Assembly (NCBI GenBank): GCA_023384675.1
Contig: JAHDVK010000020.1
Span: 41,183 to 105,182, forward strand
Source: Bryobacteraceae bacterium
GTDB taxonomy: Bacteria; Acidobacteriota; Terriglobia; Bryobacterales; Bryobacteraceae
DNA: 64,000 bases
Reading direction: 5' to 3'
Part shown: piece by piece, positions 32,599-42,088 of the stretch
Layout: each line of letters starts with the position of its first letter
Numbering within the stretch: position 1 is the first letter of the stretch
Translations under genes and position numbers: made by a program
Notes under the pieces: model-generated
Databases searched by the model: none
What the model was told of the DNA's origin: nothing
What the model saw: the letters and a program-made list of their open reading frames with translations, nothing else

Positions 32599-32988
32599 AT
32601 GCCTGGCAGTGTTCAGTTGGCCTCCGTCGATGCGGTGCTGCCCTATGCGCTGGCTGCGGCATTCACGGAAGTGGTGACGTGGCCGGTCGTGGCCAGCGAG
32701 CGGTACCGGGATGGGCGCATGCAGGTCCGGAGTGACGCCGCCCTGCCGCGCCGGAGTTGGGCGCTGACCCGGCTGCTGCCGTACGCCGATTGGCTCGTGC
32801 TGCGCAATTTCTGGGACGATCGCCGAGGCGTGATGCTGCCCTTCCATTTCTACCCGCGCCGGGCGGACCACGATCCCACCGGGGCCTCGCCCGTGGGGCG
32901 GTACCGCGTGCGCTTCGACGGCGCCCTCAGCAACGAGTACCGCCTGGGCCGCTGGCCTGTTTCCTTCCGTCTGATCGAGATTTCCTGA
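32599..32988 (+). CDS. Minor tail protein (tail-tip, gpM-like)
   Basis: A 129-residue protein (MPFHFYPRRA-like aromatic-basic stretch near residue 78; GRYRVRFDGALSNEYRLGRW near 99-118) in the place of lambda M/L. It should link tape measure and tail tip. Assignment is by position and by the DUF2460-like character of the neighbouring protein; its stop and the J start overlap at TGATG. Confidence 0.6.
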   Translation: MPGSVQLASVDAVLPYALAAAFTEVVTWPVVASERYRDGRMQVRSDAALPRRSWALTRLLPYADWLVLRNFWDDRRGVMLPFHFYPRRADHDPTGASPVGRYRVRFDGALSNEYRLGRWPVSFRLIEIS

Positions 32989-35900
32989 TGCCTGAGTATC
33001 TTGGACCCATCGCCATCCCCGAGGCGGCGCCGGCGGGCGTGTTTCCGCTCGTGCCCGAATTCGGGATGGTCTTCGCCTCGGAACCCGAGATCGCCGTCCA
33101 TCGCTTTGGCCATGGCGAGACGCAGGTCGAGCAGCGGTTCTGGCTGGGCCCGGGCGCGCGGCGGATCACCCTGCGGTTCGATGCGCTGAATGCGGCGCGT
33201 CGCCAGGCGCTCGTCAACTTCTTCCAACTTCGCCAGGGCAGTTACCAGCCATTCTTCTTCGACGTGGCGATGCCCGATGGGACCACGGTGCGCCACACGG
33301 TCCGCTTCGCAGAACCCTCGCTCAGCCTGGATCAGTTTTCGGAATCGCTGTGGCGCGGTACGGTCGATCTCGTCGAGGCACCACAGGACACGCCCAGCGT
33401 CACGGTCACGCAGACCCTCACCCGCTTCCCCTCCGCCGAACTCGCCAGCACGCTGCTCGGCCAGATGCAGGAGTTGATCCCGCTCGTCACCATCGGCAGT
33501 GACATCCACCTTTCTGACCGGCGCGTCTCGGTTGGCGGGGTGCTGTACCAGCCGCGCCTCGTGGATTGGGACGGGATCTCGCAGGCGCTGGACGGCTCGG
33601 CCGATTCGGCGCGTTTCCGGCTCGGCAACGCGGATCGGGTCCTGACTGAACTGGTCAACGCCGTCGATCTGTGGAAGCAGCCCGTCGCCTTTTCGCTCTT
33701 CCACGTCGGCTCGGCCACGCGGATCGATCTGTGGAAAGGCTTCGTCACCCGCTGGTCGCTCGACCAGGCTGGCGCGTTCGAGATCGAGGCCAGCGATGGG
33801 CTGTTCGAACTGAACCTTCCTTACCCGTCGCGCAAGATCACCCGCGATGAGGTGAAGATCCCTGATCAGCCCGTCAATGTCGGCGGCAAGAAGGGGATCT
33901 CGCGGATGACGGCCACTTCGGTGGTCAATGACACCGCCTATGGCCGGGCGCTGAAGGACATCTATGTCAACGACGCGGCGCATCCGATCCCGGTCGAGTG
34001 CGAGATCGTGGCCGGGCGGGATGAATCGGAGTTCTACGCCGCGTTGGGGATTGTGGGCCGGGGCCCGATTTCGGGCTTCGCCACGAGCACCGCCCAGCCA
34101 CACACGCTCGACGGCCAGCCCAACCATGGTCCCGGCTTGCTCGGACTCCGTCGTTCCTATGGCGGGAACCCCGTCACTGGCGACGAGACGCCCGCCGACA
34201 ACGCGCCCGATTCCGGCTCCCACACCTTCGCCCTTGATTCCGTCGGCGAGCCGCTGCCGAACAATCCTGTCCCAGGCGTGGCCTTTCTGCAGATCCGCCG
34301 GACGGATGAAAAGGGCATCCAGCCCATCCGCCCGACCGAGCGGAAGATGCAGGCCCAGATCACGGGCGGGCTTGGCTGCTGGGCGTGGACTGCGCCGGCC
34401 ACCCGCCTGTGGTTGCCCGCCTGCACGAATCCGGTGTGGATTGCCGTCAACACGCTGCTGCGCGCCAAGGGTCTGTCCTCCGCGTCCGCTGCGGCACAGG
34501 AGGCGCTGTTTGATGTCCCGGCAGCCATCAGTGCAGCCCAGACCTGCGACATTCTGGCCGACCGGATCATCGGCACGGGCCAGGAGCAGCAGTTCCGCTT
34601 CACCGGCGTCCTCGCCGAGGAACGTCCGCTGCGCGACTGGCTGCAGGAGATCCTCGGCTCCTGCCTCGGCTATTTCACCTTCGTCGCCGGGAAACTCCGC
34701 ATCGGCCTCCGCATCCATTCCTCGGTTGTCGAGGCCTTCACGACCGGCAACATCCTCTACAACTCGCTTTCGCTGGGGAGCCTCGAACCCCGGTTCAATG
34801 ACCTCACCGCCGCCTTTGCCGACGTCGACTACGGCTACCAGCAGAATGCGCTGAATCTCTACGACGCAGATCATGCCGCGCGCGTCGGTGAACGGCTCAA
34901 GGCAAACGTGAACCTCGTCGGGGTCTCGACCAAGAGCCAGGCCGCCCGCCTGATCACCACGCGGCTCCGGGAGGAGCTTGGCGGTCTGACGGCCGCCGAG
35001 CAGTTGGCCGCCCGCCAGATCAGCTTCCGCACCACCGTTCTGGCCCTCAACACCGAGCCGGGGATGGTGTGCTCGATGACCCACCCGGACATGCCGAACG
35101 GCGCGGGCGAATTCCGCCTTATCCGTTGGCGCCTGAACCGGGACTACTCGATCGACCTCGAGGGCCGCTCCACGACGGACTCCATGTACGACCTCACGGT
35201 GGGCGACAAGCCCACGGACGTCGTGCCGGAACCCGTACCGCAGTCGCCCGCCGCGGATCTGTTCCCCGGCAAGGTCACCGGCATCGAATTGGTGGGCACG
35301 GTCCAGTTTGATGGCCTCACCGCCGAAGCCATCCTCCGCTACTTGCCGCCCGAGCCGCTCGCCGTGTTTCGTGGCGTCGTCGCCTTTGCCCGGATGCCGC
35401 AAGATTCGGGCGAAGTACCGCTCGAGAAGGGCAGCGCTCGCTTCGAACCCGACTCGGAGGGCCGGGGCACGATCCGGGTCTCCTTCACCCAGCCTGCCGG
35501 GGCGGACCGCGAGTGCCGGATCTGGCTCTGCTCCCGTTCCGCCATCCTCACCGCTCCGCTCGACGAGGTGGCGACGCCCTCCATCGTCGTGACGATCCCT
35601 GCCGCGACGCCGGTCGGGGACATTCCGCTCGCTGACATCGCACTCCTTGCGGCCAGCCAAGAGATCAAGGATGGCCGTGTGCTCATCCACCTCACCGGCA
35701 CCGCGCCCGTGGATGAGAACTTCGCCGGTGCCGAGGTCTTCCTCGAAATCCCGCAGGAAGCCGACACCGATCCCGAGCACCCGACTCTGCCGGGACAGTT
35801 TTACCGTCAGAACTGGCATTTTGGTGAGCCTTCTATCGAGGGCACACCCCGGCAGTGGGAGGCGAAGCTCGATGTCCCCGTCCCGCCGACCGAATACCTG

Positions 35901-38318
35901 CAGTCCCTTGCCTCGCCGACGATCACCTGGCTCGCTTACGCACTGCCCCGGTCCTGGGGCTACACCAACCGGCTGAAACGGCTGACGAGCCTTGATCCCG
36001 TCGCCCCAGCCGAGCACACTCCCTTTGTCCAGGTCACTCTTGACTTCACCGACTATCTGGCGGGGGTGGTCAGCGACGAACTCGGGTCCGTCACCCTTGT
36101 GGGCGATCCAGTGGTGGGCCAGGATTCCACTGGCATCCAGGTCACCCAGAGCTACGTGCCGCCCTATTACGGCGTGCCGGGTGCGTTCAGCATCGGCGAG
36201 TTTGAAGGTGTCGAGGCAGTGATCGAACTGGCCGACGGCACGGTTCTTGATCGCGGCAAACATCCCTACACCGCGCAGTGGGATTCGCCGGGCAACAACG
36301 TCGACGCGGTCCGGGTCGCAGTTCCGAAGCCGGCCACCCTTCCGGCCACTCTGTACCTGCACATGATGGCCTACTCGCCAGCCAACCGGCAGAAGTTCAA
36401 GAAGGTCGTCCACGACGGGGTGCCGACGGTCCATGCGCAGTACGCCATCGCCACCGTCACGATCTCTGTGCAGTCCCTGGAGTTGACGCCACCCACGATC
36501 GCCTCGGTGATTCCCGCGTATCGGGCCATCCCCGGATCCGCCGCGAAGGAGTTCCGGCTCGATATCACCCTCAGCGGAGTCTCCTCCGGAGGCGCCTACG
36601 GCGGCACCCTGTTTGACCTTCAGGATGTGGCCACCGGCAGCTGGTCATTCAGTTTTCAGGAGCATGTTGCCGGTCAGCCGCACGCACCCGTCGAGGCAGG
36701 CGATTGGTGGAAGATCGCGCCCGGCGAATCCCGCAGTTACAAGGTGAAGGGCTGGGCCTACTCCGCCGCGGACCCGAACAGCCGCATCGCCACCAACGAG
36801 ATCACCGTCCAGGTGAGTCTCCCGCTCGACGAGGTGATCCCGCCCGTCTCCTCGGGCACCTTCAGCCTGGCGATCGACGGCTACACGAACGGCGAAGATG
36901 GCGAGCCTTTCGCCAACCTCCGGGTCAACTTCACCATCCCCTCCGGGGCCGATGTGGTGACCGCACATATCTGTGAGAAACCGCACGGGCACACGCCCAC
37001 CCCGAACCTCACCGAATTCACCAGCCTCACGTCCTCGACCGGGACCACATTCCAGTCCTGGCGGCGGCGGCCCAAGGACGGCGCCCGGGTCTTCGTCTGT
37101 CTGACCGCCGCCAACCAGGCCGCCGGCGTGTGGCGCCCGGTCGATGCTTCCGCGCCCATCAAGTGGGTGGACATCGCTCCGTGGGGCTCGCCTGGACCCG
37201 TCACCAGCCCCTCGGTCTCGATCCAGAACCAGCGCACCCTCGACGGCGCCGCCTACGTCGACATCGCCGTCAACTTCACGCCGCCCGCCTCACCCGACTA
37301 CTGGTACACGAAGGTCGGCCGCATCTGGCGGCTGAACGCGAGCTTCGATCCGGTACCCGGCGAAACCTACGAAAAGAACGGCGATTTCGGGGAGCGGGCC
37401 AGCTTCGTCATCGAGAAGGTGAAGCTCCAGAACGAGCCGCAGTACCAGACCTGGCGGTTCCGCCCGGTGGACTGGCGCGGCAACGTGGTCGAGGCCGACA
37501 CCGTCACGGTCAACTTCACGCTGCCTGCCTCCACGGGGCTCGACCTCGCCCAGGTCAACCCCGCCACAGTGCGCGGCTTTGAAATCGTCAACGGGAAATT
37601 CCAACCCAAACTCGGCCCGGATTTCATCGTCGATGCCCAGGGCAATCTCACCCAGTTCGCCGTCGATCTCGCCAAGGCCCACAACTTCGGCCCGGAGTTC
37701 ACCAAGGACGGCGGCGTCCTCGCCATGCAGGGGATGGCCGTCAACAAGCTGCTCGCCGGCACGGCACTGTTTTCGGGTGATGTCGTGTTCGCCCGGGACT
37801 CCGGCGGCAGCCTGGCCATCAACGGTGACGGAATCGTCGCGGCGCGCGGCGGCAACCAGATTGCCATCGGCGCCACCTCGGTCACCATCTCCGGCGGCGG
37901 CCAGGCGCTGACCATCTCCAGCCAGGGGATCGTGGGCAACGTCGGCACCTTCAACTCCCTGGTCACCTTGCAGGAGTTCCACGCCTGGAACGGCGGCACG
38001 CCGCTGTTCTCCGTGAATCACAACGGCATCAACTGTGGCGGCGTCCTCAAGGCCAACGCCGGAATCAGCGTTTCGGGCACCGTCACGGGTCTCGTGCGCA
38101 GCGTCAATGGCCTGCAAGGGGATGTGACCGTCTCGGGCGGTGAGCAAGGGCCGCCCGGCCCGCAAGGCCCGCAGGGTCCGGCTGGCCCACAGGGGGCGCA
38201 GGGCCCGGCAGGTCCGGTCTCCTCGGCCTGGGACTGCCCTTACACCGGCTGGGGCAACTCGACCGTTGCCACGGCGCTCGACAACATTCTGCAGCGGCTG
38301 AACCAGGCCGGAATCTGA
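32988..38318 (+). CDS. Tail tip host-specificity protein (gpJ-like) with collagen-like tail
   Basis: A 1776-residue multidomain protein. The N terminus (to about 140) resembles DUF2460-type tail proteins (RFDALNAARRQALVNFFQLR) and is followed by a hub-like region up to about 760, a series of beta-rich fibronectin-like segments (about 760-1550) and a fibre-like repeat region. Near the C terminus a collagen-type Gly-X-Y run (GPPGPQGPQGPAGPQGAQGP) precedes a short knob. It is the probable receptor-binding tip. The ATG at 32988 is chosen since it overlaps the upstream stop; an in-frame start 77 codons earlier lies in another gene. The fusion of tail-adaptor and J-like parts is unusually long. Confidence 0.88.
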   Translation: MPEYLGPIAIPEAAPAGVFPLVPEFGMVFASEPEIAVHRFGHGETQVEQRFWLGPGARRITLRFDALNAARRQALVNFFQLRQGSYQPFFFDVAMPDGTTVRHTVRFAEPSLSLDQFSESLWRGTVDLVEAPQDTPSVTVTQTLTRFPSAELASTLLGQMQELIPLVTIGSDIHLSDRRVSVGGVLYQPRLVDWDGISQALDGSADSARFRLGNADRVLTELVNAVDLWKQPVAFSLFHVGSATRIDLWKGFVTRWSLDQAGAFEIEASDGLFELNLPYPSRKITRDEVKIPDQPVNVGGKKGISRMTATSVVNDTAYGRALKDIYVNDAAHPIPVECEIVAGRDESEFYAALGIVGRGPISGFATSTAQPHTLDGQPNHGPGLLGLRRSYGGNPVTGDETPADNAPDSGSHTFALDSVGEPLPNNPVPGVAFLQIRRTDEKGIQPIRPTERKMQAQITGGLGCWAWTAPATRLWLPACTNPVWIAVNTLLRAKGLSSASAAAQEALFDVPAAISAAQTCDILADRIIGTGQEQQFRFTGVLAEERPLRDWLQEILGSCLGYFTFVAGKLRIGLRIHSSVVEAFTTGNILYNSLSLGSLEPRFNDLTAAFADVDYGYQQNALNLYDADHAARVGERLKANVNLVGVSTKSQAARLITTRLREELGGLTAAEQLAARQISFRTTVLALNTEPGMVCSMTHPDMPNGAGEFRLIRWRLNRDYSIDLEGRSTTDSMYDLTVGDKPTDVVPEPVPQSPAADLFPGKVTGIELVGTVQFDGLTAEAILRYLPPEPLAVFRGVVAFARMPQDSGEVPLEKGSARFEPDSEGRGTIRVSFTQPAGADRECRIWLCSRSAILTAPLDEVATPSIVVTIPAATPVGDIPLADIALLAASQEIKDGRVLIHLTGTAPVDENFAGAEVFLEIPQEADTDPEHPTLPGQFYRQNWHFGEPSIEGTPRQWEAKLDVPVPPTEYLQSLASPTITWLAYALPRSWGYTNRLKRLTSLDPVAPAEHTPFVQVTLDFTDYLAGVVSDELGSVTLVGDPVVGQDSTGIQVTQSYVPPYYGVPGAFSIGEFEGVEAVIELADGTVLDRGKHPYTAQWDSPGNNVDAVRVAVPKPATLPATLYLHMMAYSPANRQKFKKVVHDGVPTVHAQYAIATVTISVQSLELTPPTIASVIPAYRAIPGSAAKEFRLDITLSGVSSGGAYGGTLFDLQDVATGSWSFSFQEHVAGQPHAPVEAGDWWKIAPGESRSYKVKGWAYSAADPNSRIATNEITVQVSLPLDEVIPPVSSGTFSLAIDGYTNGEDGEPFANLRVNFTIPSGADVVTAHICEKPHGHTPTPNLTEFTSLTSSTGTTFQSWRRRPKDGARVFVCLTAANQAAGVWRPVDASAPIKWVDIAPWGSPGPVTSPSVSIQNQRTLDGAAYVDIAVNFTPPASPDYWYTKVGRIWRLNASFDPVPGETYEKNGDFGERASFVIEKVKLQNEPQYQTWRFRPVDWRGNVVEADTVTVNFTLPASTGLDLAQVNPATVRGFEIVNGKFQPKLGPDFIVDAQGNLTQFAVDLAKAHNFGPEFTKDGGVLAMQGMAVNKLLAGTALFSGDVVFARDSGGSLAINGDGIVAARGGNQIAIGATSVTISGGGQALTISSQGIVGNVGTFNSLVTLQEFHAWNGGTPLFSVNHNGINCGGVLKANAGISVSGTVTGLVRSVNGLQGDVTVSGGEQGPPGPQGPQGPAGPQGAQGPAGPVSSAWDCPYTGWGNSTVATALDNILQRLNQAGI

Positions 38319-38319
38319 C

Positions 38320-38673
38320 ATGCCCACCATCACGATCACCTTCCACGAAGACGGCGAGGAGCCCGTTCAGTTCGTTATCCCCGCCGAAGCCGCGGCCGCT
38401 ATTCAGGATCACGTCGACAGCCTCACCACGCGAGAGATGCGCGTCGAAAAGGGCGCCGTCGTCCAGCACGAGGAGAACCCCTTCGAAGGATCGAAGGCGA
38501 AGTTCTTCCTCCATGTCTGCAACGAGCAGATCCTGAAACCCATCCTGCTGCGCCGCGCCGGCGCCATCCCGCAGATCGCCCAACTCCGGGCCCATCGGGA
38601 AGCGATCGAACGCCAGATCCAGCAGGCCATTGAGCAGGCCGCGCTGATCCGCATGCCGTCCGGGGGCGAGTGA
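38320..38673 (+). CDS. Small tail-region protein, copy 1 of a paralog pair
   Basis: A 117-residue protein opening MPTITITFHEDGEEPVQFVI, followed by a helical C terminus (RAHREAIERQIQQAIEQAAL). A clear paralog lies at 42089-42469 with the same opening pattern (MPxITITFxE). Function unknown; it is between J and the fibre genes. It starts one base after the J stop, so it is co-translated. Confidence 0.65.
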   Translation: MPTITITFHEDGEEPVQFVIPAEAAAAIQDHVDSLTTREMRVEKGAVVQHEENPFEGSKAKFFLHVCNEQILKPILLRRAGAIPQIAQLRAHREAIERQIQQAIEQAALIRMPSGGE

Positions 38674-38837
38674 TGCCGGAGCCCGTCACGCGCGAATCGA
38701 CCTGGGACGAGGCAGACCTGGCTTGGGATGCGGCCGGTTTCATTTGGGACCCGCCGCCGCAGACCTATGCCGGCGTCAAAGTGGCGCCGTCGGAAACCAA
38801 CCGGCCCGCCGGCCTCGGGGCACCAGGAGGCAGATAG
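38673..38837 (+). CDS. Small Trp-Asp-rich peptide (54 residues)
   Basis: Starts at an ATG overlapping the preceding stop (TGATG) and ends with TAG directly before the next ATG. Contains three Trp-Asp pairs (STWDEADLAWDAAGFIWD). Too short for a domain call; the exact tiling with both neighbours supports a real gene. Confidence 0.55.
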   Translation: MPEPVTRESTWDEADLAWDAAGFIWDPPPQTYAGVKVAPSETNRPAGLGAPGGR

Positions 38838-39131
38838 ATGGCCGCCATTGTCACTCTCCAGGGCGGGGACACGCTCACGGACTCCCGCGCCGTGATCAAC
38901 GCCAACTTCTCTGCGATCAATGCCGCCGCAGGGGGCAAGTACGCCGCCAGCCTCTCGGGCGTCACCGGGCCGCTCGTGCTGACCCACAACCTCGGCACGC
39001 AGGACGTGGTCGCGCAGTGTTGGGACGCGAACGGGCGGCTCGCGATCGCGGACATCCAGATCACCGGGGCGAATACGCTTTCGGTGACCTTTGCCAGCGC
39101 CTTCACCGGGCGCATTGTTGTGCGGAGCTGA
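38838..39131 (+). CDS. Tail fibre-type protein (short)
   Basis: A 97-residue protein whose DTLTDSRAVINANFSAINAA pattern (about 11-30) is typical of phage fibre/attachment modules, followed by a beta-rich body (VLTHNLGTQDVVAQCWDANG). It starts right after the stop of the previous gene. Its part is probably a fibre adaptor or base; function is inferred from motif and position. Confidence 0.6.
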   Translation: MAAIVTLQGGDTLTDSRAVINANFSAINAAAGGKYAASLSGVTGPLVLTHNLGTQDVVAQCWDANGRLAIADIQITGANTLSVTFASAFTGRIVVRS

Positions 39132-39133
39132 AT

Positions 39134-40648
39134 ATGCGCAGATTGATCTACCTCATGCTGGTTTGGGCGATGCCGGCCACGGCGCAGACGCCCGTCACCG
39201 GGACGCTCGACATCGTCGGACGCCTCAACGCCACGCAGGCGCTTTCCACCGCGCCGGCGAAGCTGGTCTCCTCGTTGCCCTCCACCTGCACGCAGGGCCA
39301 GGCCGTGCTGCTGACCACCGCGCCGCTTACCGAGTGGCTCCACGTCTGCACCAGCACGAACACCTGGACGAAGCAGATGCAGTCCTCTGTGGCGTGGAGT
39401 GCGATCACGGGCAAGCCGGTCACGTTCACGCCATCGGTCCACTCCCATCTCGCGGTCGATCTGCCTGCCACCTTGCTCTACTCCGACGGTTCGTACTCGA
39501 ACCCCGCCTGGCTCACCTCGCTGGCTGGTTCCAAAATCGGCGGCGCCGTCCCGACCGCGACCGCCCTGGCGGAGAACGGCTCCAACTGCCCAGCCGGTCA
39601 GGCTGCCGCGGGTGTGGACGCCTCGGGCAACTCCGAGGGCTGCTTCGTGCCCGATGGTCAAGGCGGGGCGGTCGGGACGGTCACGAGCATTGGGCTGGCC
39701 GCGCCTTCACAGTTCACGGTCCTGGGCTCGCCGATCACTTCCTCGGGCATCCTGAATCTTGGATGGGTCAGCCAGAACGCCAACACCATCCTCGCCGGGC
39801 CCGCCACGGGCTCACCCGCCGCGCCCACGTTCCGGGGTCTCACTGCCCAGGACCTTCCAGGCACGCTGCTCTACTCGAGCGGGTCCTACTCGAATCCCGC
39901 ATGGCTCACTGCACTGGCCTGGTCCAAACTGACTGGCGTCCCGTCGACCTTCACGCCCTCCGCGCACACGCATGTGGCGGGCGACCTCCCGGCGGCGGTC
40001 CTCTACTCAACCAGCACGTACTCGAACCCGTCGTGGCTCACCGCTCTGGCATGGGCGAAGCTGACCGGCGTCCCCTCCACCTTCACGCCCTCGGCGCACA
40101 CGCACCTTGCCGCGGACATCCCGGCCACGGTCCTATACTCGAGCGGCTCCTACGCGAACCCGGCGTGGCTCACCTCACTCGCCGGATCCAAAATCAGCGG
40201 CGCTGTCCCAACGGCAACCGCCCTTGCCGCCAACGGCGCCAACTGCGCCGCCGGCCAGGCCGCGCTCGGTGTCAACGCCAGCGGTGCGGCCGAGAGCTGC
40301 TACGACCCGAACACCTACCGCGCACAGCAGATCAACTTCGGCTTCGGCGGCGATCCGGCCACGGTCATCCCCAACACAACCTTCAACAATATCTGGCGGG
40401 CACATGCCCATGCCGCCACCGTCACCGAGGTCGCCTGCTGGACCGACGCCGGGACCGTCTCCCTCACCATCCGGCGCAGTGACGGCACGAACATGCACTC
40501 GGCTCTGACCTGCTCCACCACCGGAGCCTCCACAGCCACCATCACCACGCCGGGGGTCGCCACCGGCCAGGGCCTCGGCTTCGTCACAGCCTCGGCCGCG
40601 ACCGTGAAGAACCTCTCCGTCTCGATTAAGTACACGAGGAGCTACTGA
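39134..40648 (+). CDS. Signal-peptide-bearing tail fibre with HxH repeats
   Basis: A 504-residue protein with an N-terminal signal peptide (MRRLIYLMLVWAMPATAQT) and at least four fibre-type repeats of the form LLYSxGSYSNPAWLTxLAxSKxxG with HSH/HTH motifs (VHSHLAVDLP, AHTHVAGDLP, AHTHLAADIP). HxH pairs bind metal in trimeric fibres such as T4 gp37. The ATG at 39134 is chosen because it begins at the signal peptide; an upstream in-frame start would lie in another gene. Export by a Sec signal is unusual for a tail fibre. It overlaps the next gene by one base. Confidence 0.8.
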   Translation: MRRLIYLMLVWAMPATAQTPVTGTLDIVGRLNATQALSTAPAKLVSSLPSTCTQGQAVLLTTAPLTEWLHVCTSTNTWTKQMQSSVAWSAITGKPVTFTPSVHSHLAVDLPATLLYSDGSYSNPAWLTSLAGSKIGGAVPTATALAENGSNCPAGQAAAGVDASGNSEGCFVPDGQGGAVGTVTSIGLAAPSQFTVLGSPITSSGILNLGWVSQNANTILAGPATGSPAAPTFRGLTAQDLPGTLLYSSGSYSNPAWLTALAWSKLTGVPSTFTPSAHTHVAGDLPAAVLYSTSTYSNPSWLTALAWAKLTGVPSTFTPSAHTHLAADIPATVLYSSGSYANPAWLTSLAGSKISGAVPTATALAANGANCAAGQAALGVNASGAAESCYDPNTYRAQQINFGFGGDPATVIPNTTFNNIWRAHAHAATVTEVACWTDAGTVSLTIRRSDGTNMHSALTCSTTGASTATITTPGVATGQGLGFVTASAATVKNLSVSIKYTRSY

Positions 40649-41361
40649 TGCGCTTACTTCTATTTCTGCTGGTAATGCCCGGACTCGCGCAATTGCCCCT
40701 GCCAAACCTTTCGACGAACTACAAGATCACAGAAAACGGCGCGGTGAATCCGTCGTGGTACAACCCGAACCTTTCAGTCCTGGCGCTCGCCGCGCAGACA
40801 CCACCTACGGCCACGCTTACGATCAATGGGCCGCAGAACGTGCGACCGGGCAAAACCATCACACTGAACCTCACGCTCGCCACGACGACGCAGCCATCAG
40901 GGCTCCAGTGGACCGCGGGCATCCCCCAAGGGTGGACCGCCAAGGCAATGCCGGGGGCCGTGGCGACTGCGGCCCACAAGGCGATTTACTGTTCCGAGGG
41001 CGATGCTCTCTGTCTGGTGGTGGGGCTGAACCAATCACCCATCGCGGCAGGTGTGGTGGCGACATTCGAGATCGGCGTACCAGCAGGCACTCCTCGCGGG
41101 CTCATCAGCATCCCGCTGACGGGCCTCGTTGCCGGCACGGGGATGGGTGATCCGATTCCCGTCAGTGCGGGCACAGGATACAGCATCCGCGTGCTGGCGA
41201 AGCACGATCTGAATGGCGACGGCACCACGAACGCAGCGGACCTGCAACTGATGGCAGACCAGATCGTCGGCAAGTCAGCCTGTGCCGACGATCAGAACGG
41301 CGACGGCGCCTGCGATCTGATCGATGCTCTGTTGGTGATCCTGGGGTCCATCGCGCAATGA
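40648..41361 (+). CDS. Secreted protein with cohesin-like domain and C-terminal dockerin
   Basis: A 237-residue protein with a signal peptide (MRLLLFLLVMPGLAQ), a beta-sandwich cohesin-like region (about 52-180: VRPGKTITLNLTLAT and later strands), and a type I dockerin with two EF-hand-like calcium loops: DLNGDGTTNAAD (187-198) and DQNGDGACDLID (215-226). In cellulosome proteins dockerins bind cohesins. Finding both in one small secreted protein encoded in a phage late operon is odd. It could self-associate or attach a fibre partner. Neighbours are also secreted, so the three may act together. Confidence 0.8.
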   Translation: MRLLLFLLVMPGLAQLPLPNLSTNYKITENGAVNPSWYNPNLSVLALAAQTPPTATLTINGPQNVRPGKTITLNLTLATTTQPSGLQWTAGIPQGWTAKAMPGAVATAAHKAIYCSEGDALCLVVGLNQSPIAAGVVATFEIGVPAGTPRGLISIPLTGLVAGTGMGDPIPVSAGTGYSIRVLAKHDLNGDGTTNAADLQLMADQIVGKSACADDQNGDGACDLIDALLVILGSIAQ

Positions 41362-42086
41362 GACTCCTGCTTCTCGCACTCCTCGCCCTGCCGCTTGCGG
41401 CGCAGACGAATTACTTCCTCGCCAGCGGCAGCTCGAACAATACGGACGGCGTCGCCAACGCGACGTACACCAGCTACTACTCGCAGCCGATGAACTTCTC
41501 GACGTTCAACTCTTCCACGTCGAACCTGGTCTACTACAGCGTCGCGGTGCCGGACCACTATGCCGCCTTCCACGTCCGCTACAGCTACACCAACACCTTC
41601 GTGGGCGGTGACACCGGCTGGCAGACCGACATGGATAAGCGCAAATCATTCATGCGCTTCGACACGTCTTCACTAGGCGCCGGGGCCACGATCACCGCGG
41701 CAAGCCTCCACTTCTATGCGACTGCCGTCTCGCTTATTGACTCGCCCACGCTCACAGTTTTCACCATTTCCAACTGGCCTCCAGGTGTGAACACCACGGA
41801 CTACAACGGCGGCTCGACGCTCTGCACGATCACCTCAGCGAACTTGACCGGGAATGGCTACAAGACCTGCACGATCGCCTCGGGCGCGTTCTCCCAAATC
41901 AACAAGACCGGCTTCACCAACATCCGCCTCCAGCTACCGAACCCTTCAGCCAGATACGAAGCAGGCACTTGGATGAGCCGGTTCTACATTGAGGCAGGAA
42001 CACTCGATTCCACCACCAACCCCTACTTATCCATCACGACAGCCACAGGCGGGGCGCGCCTGATCATGGTCACCGAAGGAGAATAG
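41358..42086 (+). CDS. Secreted beta-sandwich protein
   Basis: A 242-residue protein with signal peptide (MRLLLLALLALPLAAQ) and a beta-rich Thr/Ser/Asn-rich body (FMRFDTSSLGAGATITAASL near 99-118; then further strands), with a DNRLRE-like or carbohydrate-binding look. It overlaps the dockerin gene by four bases, so production is linked. No specific ligand can be named. Confidence 0.7.
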   Translation: MRLLLLALLALPLAAQTNYFLASGSSNNTDGVANATYTSYYSQPMNFSTFNSSTSNLVYYSVAVPDHYAAFHVRYSYTNTFVGGDTGWQTDMDKRKSFMRFDTSSLGAGATITAASLHFYATAVSLIDSPTLTVFTISNWPPGVNTTDYNGGSTLCTITSANLTGNGYKTCTIASGAFSQINKTGFTNIRLQLPNPSARYEAGTWMSRFYIEAGTLDSTTNPYLSITTATGGARLIMVTEGE

Positions 42087-42088
42087 CC

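Noticed and set aside
32850..36434. Long minus-strand frame antisense to the tip gene
   Set aside because: It mirrors the sense gene and has no ribosome site or domain.
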